Shown here piece by piece: positions 57,555 through 64,000 of a DNA stretch of 64,000 nucleotides. Location: positions 3,378,501 to 3,442,500 of the forward strand of contig JAPVLO010000039.1 in the NCBI GenBank assembly GCA_027257055.1, read 5' to 3'. Source of the stretch: Cephalopachus bancanus (lineage: Eukaryota; Chordata; Mammalia; Primates; Tarsiidae). The first letter of the stretch is position 1. Each line of letters starts with the position of its first letter. The notes beneath the pieces are model-generated. The model ran no database searches and was not told where the DNA came from. It saw only the letters and a program-made list of their open reading frames with translations. The translations under genes were made by a program, and so were the position numbers.

Positions 57555-57715
57555 TACAGTATGAAGAGAATTAGACTGACCATCAGGAGATGTGAATTTT
57601 AGCCCTCACTCTGTCTAAAATCTAGTGATTTAGGGAAAATTTCTTAAGAATTAAGGCCTCAGTTTTCTCATCTGTAAAATGAATGGGTTGATTCAAAGAT
57701 CTTACTTCTCTCCTT
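57555..57715 (+). repeat. MIR-family SINE, sense
   Basis: ccatcaggagatgtgaattt, tagccctcactctgtctaaa, ggcctcagttttctcatctg, taaaatgaatgggttgattc match the head and core of a MIR-type element. Confidence 0.6.
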
Positions 57716-57829
57716 TCTTTTTTGCATAATGTGTTGGGGGAGGGGGAAGCCCTTGACAATTACCTTGGAAAGCAGTGCTTGCATCAAATAAAATCCATGT
57801 ACCATCTGCTACTGAAAAAAAAAAGAGAA

Positions 57830-58200
57830 TTAAACATGTTTCCCTAAATCAACCACACATCCATATGAATAGCACTGGACCCAAGCTGCTATTATGATTT
57901 ACTTGAAACATTCTGGAATGCATACATTGGAACCATAAATGATGGGGGGGGATTGGGGTTTTCCCACCTGCTTTATATGCCTAGAGAATATTTCATGATT
58001 TATATGTAGGTCACCGAATGAAATGAGTGTTCTGCTAAACAGCCTATGCAAATGACCATGCACCAATCACTTAAAATAATTAGGAACTTATAAAAGGACC
58101 ATATGTACTCATTATAAATAATTACATTAAACCGCCAAGGAAGTCTCTCTTCCAAACCTCCCCCTGAATCTGGAAGAAAACTTGAGCAAGAGAGGCAGCA
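57830..58200 (+). promoter_or_regulatory. Promoter-like motif cluster (octamer, CCAAT, TATA)
   Basis: In a repeat-free block, a perfect octamer ATGCAAAT (58046-58053), an ACCAATCA CCAAT box (58062-58069) and a TATAAAAGG (58089-58097) occur in that order within about 50 bases. This layout is seen in some pol II promoters, such as those of histone H2B genes. No open frame or transcript signal follows, so it may be a conserved enhancer or coincidence. Confidence 0.25.
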
Positions 58201-58320
58201 GGTAATTAAACACCAAATTTTTTAAAAAGTGTTCAGTTATGAAATGCAATTTTCTATAGTTGAGAATGCCTCTGTATTAGCCTGGTTTGAATGACTTCAT
58301 GTTAAAAAATTACAATCATA

Positions 58321-58468
58321 AATTAGCCAGGCGTGGTGGTATGGACCTGCTTAGTTAAGAGGCTGAGGCGAGAGGGTCACTTGAGCCCAGGAATTAGAGG
58401 GTACAGTGAACTGTGATTGCGCCACTGCATTCTAGAGGCAACAGAGCGGGACCCTGTCTCTATTGTTT
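58321..58468 (+). mobile_element. Alu right-arm monomer (FRAM-like or truncated), sense
   Basis: attagccaggcgtggtggta, aggctgaggcgagagggtca, cttgagcccaggaattagag, gattgcgccactgcattcta form a single right arm without a left arm. It is followed by a T run instead of an A-tail, so the end has been altered. Confidence 0.8.
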
Positions 58469-60425
58469 TTTTTATAAATCACAAACAAAAACAGGCAATA
58501 AAAAATATGGGACAATGTGAAGAACTTTCAGAGGACCGAAAAGTGCCATGTCTTTACAAAACAATGCTGGGTCAACTTCTCCAGGTAGTGGTAGGAAGAA
58601 CCTTGGGATCACTTTCCAGTCTAGGTGTAATTTAACAGCACCTCATCCCGTGCTTCCTAAACTTGTAGCTCAGTCATTTCAAATGTTATTTGGCAGTGTG
58701 TTGAGTCATATTTGGTTGCAATTCCCTAGCATGCTTCATTACCTAACCAATAAAGCAATCTAGTGGAGTTATTGAATCATACACTGCTTGTTGTATTACC
58801 ACCCTCTTGTTTTTATTTTGATATTTGATGACTCCCCTGGACTCTTGCTCAAGAGGGAGATATATGTTTCATAATCTTTTTTTAAAAAAAGAAAAAAATT
58901 ATTCCCATCAGCTGTATAAGACTTCCACTTAAATATACCACCTCCTCCTAAAAAAGCAAACAGTCAAATACACATACCAACATAAACCTGAAATAAATCA
59001 CAGAAGTGAATGTTTCCTGCTGTGTTATTTTAATTTTATATACTCTAACAACAGGGTGAACATATAGCCAAGTCATTGTTTTCATTTCCTACAAGGCAAT
59101 TTACTTGGGCTTGAGATTTCTTTTTAACTTGAGAGGAAAGCTTCCATTTTGCTCTTCTGAAGAGTGCACAATTTTGCATCAGAGGGGAAAGCCAAGAGTT
59201 GAAATGCAGGCTGGCTCATAACAGACAGTGACCTAGAAATGTTCGAAAATGACTAAAATGTCAAGATACTCTGGAATGTCAACAACATACACTAAGACAG
59301 ATATGAAAGAACATTTCTCTTGGGGAATTCTGGGTTAAGAACAGGTAGAAAAGTCCTAGCATCCTACAAGGAACCTAGAGAGTCCAACCAATCTCAATGG
59401 TAGAAAATCATATTTTAGGGAAAAATTTGACTTCTCTAATCAAATTTTATTTCTTAAATTGTACGTAAATATCTATGCCCAAAAGGGAACCACTGTTCTG
59501 TTTTTATTGGTCTGCTAGGATTTTCTTACAATTACAAACAATATCTTTGTAAAAATTATACTGCTTGACCAACAGGACCACATTCTCTTTTAAATTCTAG
59601 GGTCCTTAAAAAAATAATAAGCATGTCTGGTGACAGCAGCTGTATCATGAACTTTTAGGATAACTGACAGATAACATCCATGTAGCTAACAGATGTACAA
59701 AGTCATCATTCTTATTTTTATCCCCTTTGAGAACTGACTATTTTGAATTTTGTAGAGTGTCAGACACGGGAGACATAAAAACCCAAAGTCAGGAAGATAT
59801 GACATCAAGTTGCCAAAGATAGCATCATGACATGTTGGCTTTTTCTAACCCTGAGTTAGTGCTAGGAACTGAATACTAGACAGCATTGAGTGCATGGAGG
59901 GATACCACACAGTTTTGACTCTTTAAATGGAAATGAAATGGAATTCTAGGTAGCAGGAGAACTTAGAATATGGAATTCATCATGCCCCCATCTTTCTGGA
60001 AGATGTGAGCAAGTCAGTACATAATTACATATTTAAAACTCTCACTTTCCAACTTAGAAAAAAATTCATAATTTGTATAAATAGATGCAATTATAAAATC
60101 CTAAAATGCTAAATGGACCTAGAAGTGTCCTTAGGGACCATCCTAAGCAAAGTTTTCCAAATTTAGATGTTTTTATACAGTCTTCATGATTTTTACCATA
60201 TCCAAGAATCTCCTATACTTATAATTCTCCAATAGTATTTCAGAATTGGCCTTATTTTATCATTAGTTACTCACCTTAACTACCTACCAAGAAATAATGT
60301 AACATAAAAGCATAGCTTCTGTGTTCTAGTTTTTTTCTATGTATGTAATATAATTAATACTACTATTAAAATGTACTTAGGCATTATCAGTAATATATGT
60401 GGTAGTTTGAGAAGCACAATTCAAG
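58469..60425. other. 2-kb unique stretch, no feature seen
   Basis: No gene or named repeat was recognised. The frames at 58417-58763 begin in the Alu arm and have no family. Confidence 0.4.
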
Positions 60426-60429
60426 GGAA

Positions 60430-60535
60430 AACTTTTCACTTTTCAGATAGCAAAATAGAACTACAAAGTTCAAAGTCACACTGTAAATCCATGACAGATC
60501 TGAGGGTAGAACTCAGGTCTCCTAAGTTCTAGTCT
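60430..60535 (-). repeat. MIR SINE fragment, antisense
   Basis: tttcagatagcaaaatagaa, caaagttcaaagtcacactg, gagggtagaactcaggtctc are the antisense core and head of MIR in decayed form. Confidence 0.6.
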
Positions 60536-60638
60536 CACACACTTTCTCTCTCTCCCCACCTCTCTTTCTGTGATAGATAGCTTAAGACTTATTGATTTAC
60601 TAAACCACATTTATTTAACAAATAAAAGTACTGAAACA

Positions 60639-60791
60639 AGGCCAGCTTCATGGGTGTAGTCACTCAGAGCCCCCACTCAAAGAGCCCTGCACTTGATGCT
60701 CTGCTTTTGCCATCTTAAACTTCTTGATAATTTTGTAGCATGGTTATCTAAGCTCTCATTTTGCACAGGGTTCTATTAAGTAGGCAGTCCT
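60639..60791. repeat. Possible ancient DNA-transposon (MITE-like) relic
   Basis: The left end aaggccagcttcatgggtg and the right end taggcagtcctg are weakly complementary, like decayed terminal inverted repeats. The inside (gatgctctgcttttgccatc, ttaaacttcttgataatttt) matches phrasing of an old mammalian repeat that I cannot name. Confidence 0.4.
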
Positions 60792-61060
60792 GTTTGAAAG
60801 AAGAAAAATTTAACACAAAAAAATCTTAAAATGAATAATCCAATAACTAATCAAACATAATGGATATATTAAAAAAAAATAAAAGCAACTTCTATGCAGC
60901 TGAGGCAATGGCAGCTGGAATCGCCCAGCATCTTCTTCAAACTCTAAATTGATGAAGAAGAACCAATAAGTCACACAAATATCATGCCATTAGCATAATT
61001 TGAAACCAAAGATAACACTATACATTTAGGTAATCTGTGACTTGAAAATCAATGCCATTT

Positions 61061-61103
61061 TTTTTTTCTTTCTTTCTTTCTTTTTCTTTCTTTCTTTTTT
61101 TTT
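61061..61103. repeat. (TTTC)n pyrimidine repeat
   Basis: About eight TTTC units mixed with T runs. Confidence 0.9.
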
Positions 61104-61734
61104 CCTACCAGCACTATCTTTATTTCCCTTCCTGAGCTTTTGACATGAATAAGGAGAGTCTCAATACAAATGAGGAGAATACGATAAATGGAGAGCTAAG
61201 ACTAACCTCAAATCACATGTGACACGTGTGAAAATACTAAAAAGTAAAACCGATACTTCAAACTACTCATTACAGTAAAAGGACTTAAAATGTATGCTGA
61301 ATTGGGGAAGACATGATTCTGGGGATTAGACAGTAATTAGGAAGGGAGAACACCTTTGGAAACTATGATACAAAGAAAATGAAAGTAAGATGGGAAACAA
61401 AAGATATACAAAAGTAAATAGCACCCACAACTCTTCCTCTGAGACCCCTATCATCACCAATAAAAAAATAACCATTGAACAAAATACGCTTTACTATATT
61501 AACAGAAAAAGCATTCGCAAACTTGAAATCTTGTGAACCACCCCAAAGCAATAGCCTTGGAAACCAAAAATAATAATCAAAACCCAACAGCTAAGGAAAA
61601 TCTCCCCCAAATTCTGACCATTCAGCAGAAGAAAACTAAGATACAACACTCTAAACTGAATTAAATATTCTCAAATATGTATTTGGGAATATATTAAACA
61701 CACATGCATTGAATCAAATTTATATTTTTTTAAA
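61104..61734. other. Unique A-rich DNA
   Basis: No gene recognised. The A-rich composition grades into the L1-like segment that follows. A 74-codon minus-strand frame at 61363-61587 has no family. Confidence 0.35.
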
Positions 61735-62700
61735 TCAAGAATTAAAAAAACCAAAATGTACAAGAAAGAAATGACAAGAAATGGCTGAACTTATGGATTA
61801 AATAGAAGAAAAAAGCAAAATCACATAAGAAATAAAGTCAAAATTATAAAGTGCCCAAGAAAAATAAGTTTAAATAAAAATTTAATATAGATTTTAAAGA
61901 AAAGCAATAAAACAACCGAGAGAATAACAATGAGATAAAGAAATAATGTAAATTGCAGAAAAGTGGTGGAAAAATAAGACATGCACAGAATACCTAATTT
62001 AGGGAAAAATGAAGTCCATGGGGAAGGATAACAAAAGAACAGAATGAAACAAATATATATAACTATAATCCGCCTTGTAATAAAAGAATTACAGAACTTC
62101 TACTAAACCACATTTGAATGAAAGGAAAAATACAAAAAGAAAACACACTGCTTTTAAACAAATGAACATAAAACACTGTGTATTAAAATCCAAAATCTAA
62201 GAGTCACATTTAAATCATAACCAGAAGAAAATTAACAGCATAGAAACTTTCAATAAAACATAAAGAAATGTATTAAAACTCCATCTTAAAAAGTTAGAAA
62301 AGTATCAACAAATTCAAACAAACAAAAAGCTTAAGGAAAAATAAGAACAAAAATCAGTAGGTTAGGGAAGAGAAAAACAATATATCTAATTAACAAATCA
62401 AAACCATATATTTGGGGGATGATTTTGGAAAATTAGAAAAAAATAGACTAACCACAATAGAAAAAAGGGGTTTGAGAACGCATCAATAGTATAGAAAATA
62501 AGAATAACCATTAAAATAGAAGATTTTTTTAAACTATAAGAGACTACTTTGCAGATTTCTGTGCACATTAATGTAGCAATCTAGATGAAATGGAAAAAAA
62601 TGAAAGAAGGATTTTAAAAATCCCACTGAAAAGCGAATAAAAGAATTAGACAATTCATAAGTACATACACAAACTAAATACATGAAAATCTGTGTGCAAT
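61735..62700 (+). repeat. Very old A-rich L1 (L1M/HAL1-like) remnant, sense
   Basis: Strong A bias on the plus strand over about 1 kb is typical of L1 sense strands. Recognisable old ORF2 phrases occur toward the right: gaacaaaaatcagtaggtta, gcaatctagatgaaatggaa and aagaattagacaattcataa. The left half is less certain and may be unique A-rich DNA. Confidence 0.5.
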
Positions 62701-62707
62701 ATTGAGT

Positions 62708-62835
62708 CAAATAGTCCCCACTTTCTATAGATAAAAAAAGTGAAGATTATTGAGCACAATAGTTTGCTTAATTTTGTACAACCAGTACAAGTTGTAACTG
62801 GGAAGGAAGTGATTACCTGGCTCTAACAAACCACC
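62708..62835 (-). repeat. Possible MIR fragment, antisense
   Basis: tccccactttctatagataa, gaagattattgagcacaata and gtaactgggaaggaagtg loosely follow the antisense MIR core. It is heavily decayed. Confidence 0.4.
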
Positions 62836-63345
62836 CTGATTCCATTAGTGTTTCATTGACCCTCAACATGCTTTAGTTTCTTTGTCTTAATATTATAGAA
62901 CTGAAACTAACAACACATAGGACCTCTTAACATTATAATATTCTAGGATGCATCTCAAACCTGAACTTCAGCATTCTGAAAATAAGGTCTGATGTCACTG
63001 ACCATAAAGACTTTCAGCTCTGTTTAAATCCTGTGAACCATGACATGGTTAGCATGGCTTGGGAAATGATACAATGACATTTATCTCGTCATGTCCTCTG
63101 TATGGCTTTCAGTCTTCAAACATTAAGTTCTTGAGAACACTCTACTTACAAAACTAGTCTACTTGCATACCCAGGAGAAAAATAAAATAATTTTGGAAAA
63201 CACAAGAAATCGTTGCTGCTTCAGACTTGATAATCTTTATTATGCTTCTGCATACAATTCTAAGTTTACATAACATTTTTGTGTTTTTATTGATAAATAC
63301 ATGACTATAGTGGAGCCACCCTGGCTTTTGCTCTTAAAACTCTGC
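62836..63345. other. Unique DNA, no feature seen
   Basis: No gene or named repeat was recognised. Confidence 0.4.
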
Positions 63346-63347
63346 TG

Positions 63348-63485
63348 TTGGCTGAGCTCAGTGGCTTAGCCTGTAATCCCAGCACTTTGGGAGGCCAAGG
63401 TGAGTGGATTGCCTGAGCCTGAGGGTTCAAGACCAGCCCGGGCAACTTGGCAAAACCTCATCTCTACAATAAATTTTTTTAAATC
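63348..63485 (+). mobile_element. Single Alu left-arm monomer with A/T-rich tail, sense
   Basis: ggctgagctcagtggcttag, cctgtaatcccagcactttg, gagtggattgcctgagcctg and aacctcatctctacaataaa make up one left arm. It carries the one-base loss and the gtgagtggattgcctgagcct signature of the local lineage, and ctctgctg/ttctgctg may be a weak duplication around it. It could be a true monomer or a 3'-truncated dimer. Confidence 0.85.
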
Positions 63486-63489
63486 TCTT

Positions 63490-64000
63490 TTAAAAAAAGA
63501 TTCTGCTGCCTATAATAGATCAAATAGGAAACTATGTTTAGAATGCTGCCTTCTCTATCCAGTTACAAGCAGTAGCCATGAGGTGACTTATCACGGAAAT
63601 CCAAATTCAGGGAGGTTGGTTAACAGTGTCCCATAGGAATTTTCACAATATCCTATTTCTGTACAGCAGGAAAATCATCTTCAGACTGGGTCCAGCCAGG
63701 AGTGATGTTTCAGACAATAAAACCAAGTGCCCCATCATGCATCAGAAAGAAGACAGAATGCCAGGAGGAACCCGGGCAGTTGGTTAAGAGACTCTGAGTT
63801 CTTAGAGCAGAAAGACAGCTACAAAATCATAACAATTCTCAAACATGGAGCAATGCTATTTTAGGCCATACGATGGAAATGGGCATGTCTACATAATATC
63901 ACAATGGCATCCTTAGAAATTATTTGAGCGCCCTGTGTCCAAAGTAAAGTGAGCATTTTCAGAGAGAGAAGAACAATTGCTGTAAAATTAGTTACAAGAG
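63490..64000. other. Unique DNA to the window end
   Basis: No gene or named repeat was recognised. Confidence 0.4.

Noticed and set aside
1..64000. Intact provirus
   Set aside because: Only solo LTR-like relics were seen. No gag, pol or env text was recognised beside any of them.

Overview
The window looks like nuclear DNA of a primate. It is AT-rich, I could support no protein-coding or structural RNA gene, and it is full of mammalian interspersed repeats: Alu SINEs, MIR, L2, L1, MaLR-type LTRs and hAT MITEs of the MER5 and MER20 types. Alu dimers point to a primate. The youngest Alus here are not the AluS/AluY of monkeys and apes, nor the lemur/galago type. They are a distinct AluJ-derived subfamily, four copies of which share a short left-arm deletion and a rebuilt B-box region. 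A tarsier is my best guess. This is an inference from memory of Alu families; no database was searched.

Layout. 1-7.1 kb: mostly unique DNA with MIRs and an antisense MLT1 LTR near 2.1-2.4 kb. 7.1-9.8 kb: L2 fragment, young Alu (7306-7603), MER20, old antisense L1. 9.8-15.3 kb: long repeat-poor stretch with pyrimidine tracts and a conserved-element-like block near 14.7-15.1 kb. 15.3-17.7 kb: MIR, a diverged 31-bp minisatellite (15748-16140), a MaLR-type LTR, L2 and L1 fragments. 18.3-24.1 kb: compound tetranucleotide repeat, a long antisense L2 (20.5-21.3 kb), two young Alus, a (CA)n and an MLT1 LTR. 25-36.3 kb: old L2, MIR and MER5 copies. 36.3-45.6 kb: the most repeat-dense part, with several Alus, three L1 fragments (one with clear target-site duplications), a local 160-bp duplication and a recent 25-bp tandem duplication. 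45.6-64 kb: MIR/L2 relics, a 190-bp polypurine tract with a quadruplex-prone core, another (CA)n, three more Alu pieces, a promoter-like motif cluster near 58.05-58.10 kb and an A-rich old L1 (61.7-62.7 kb).

No operon or gene set is present, so nothing works together in the usual sense. The window is either intergenic or deep intronic. The longest open frames (up to 157 codons) are about what chance gives in 64 kb and show no recognisable domain. The most interesting signal is the young Alu subfamily. Its left-arm B-box region folds on paper like a tRNA T-arm (5-bp stem, 7-base loop), and its right arm carries a 10-bp hairpin. Intermediate stages of this change appear to be present in the same window.
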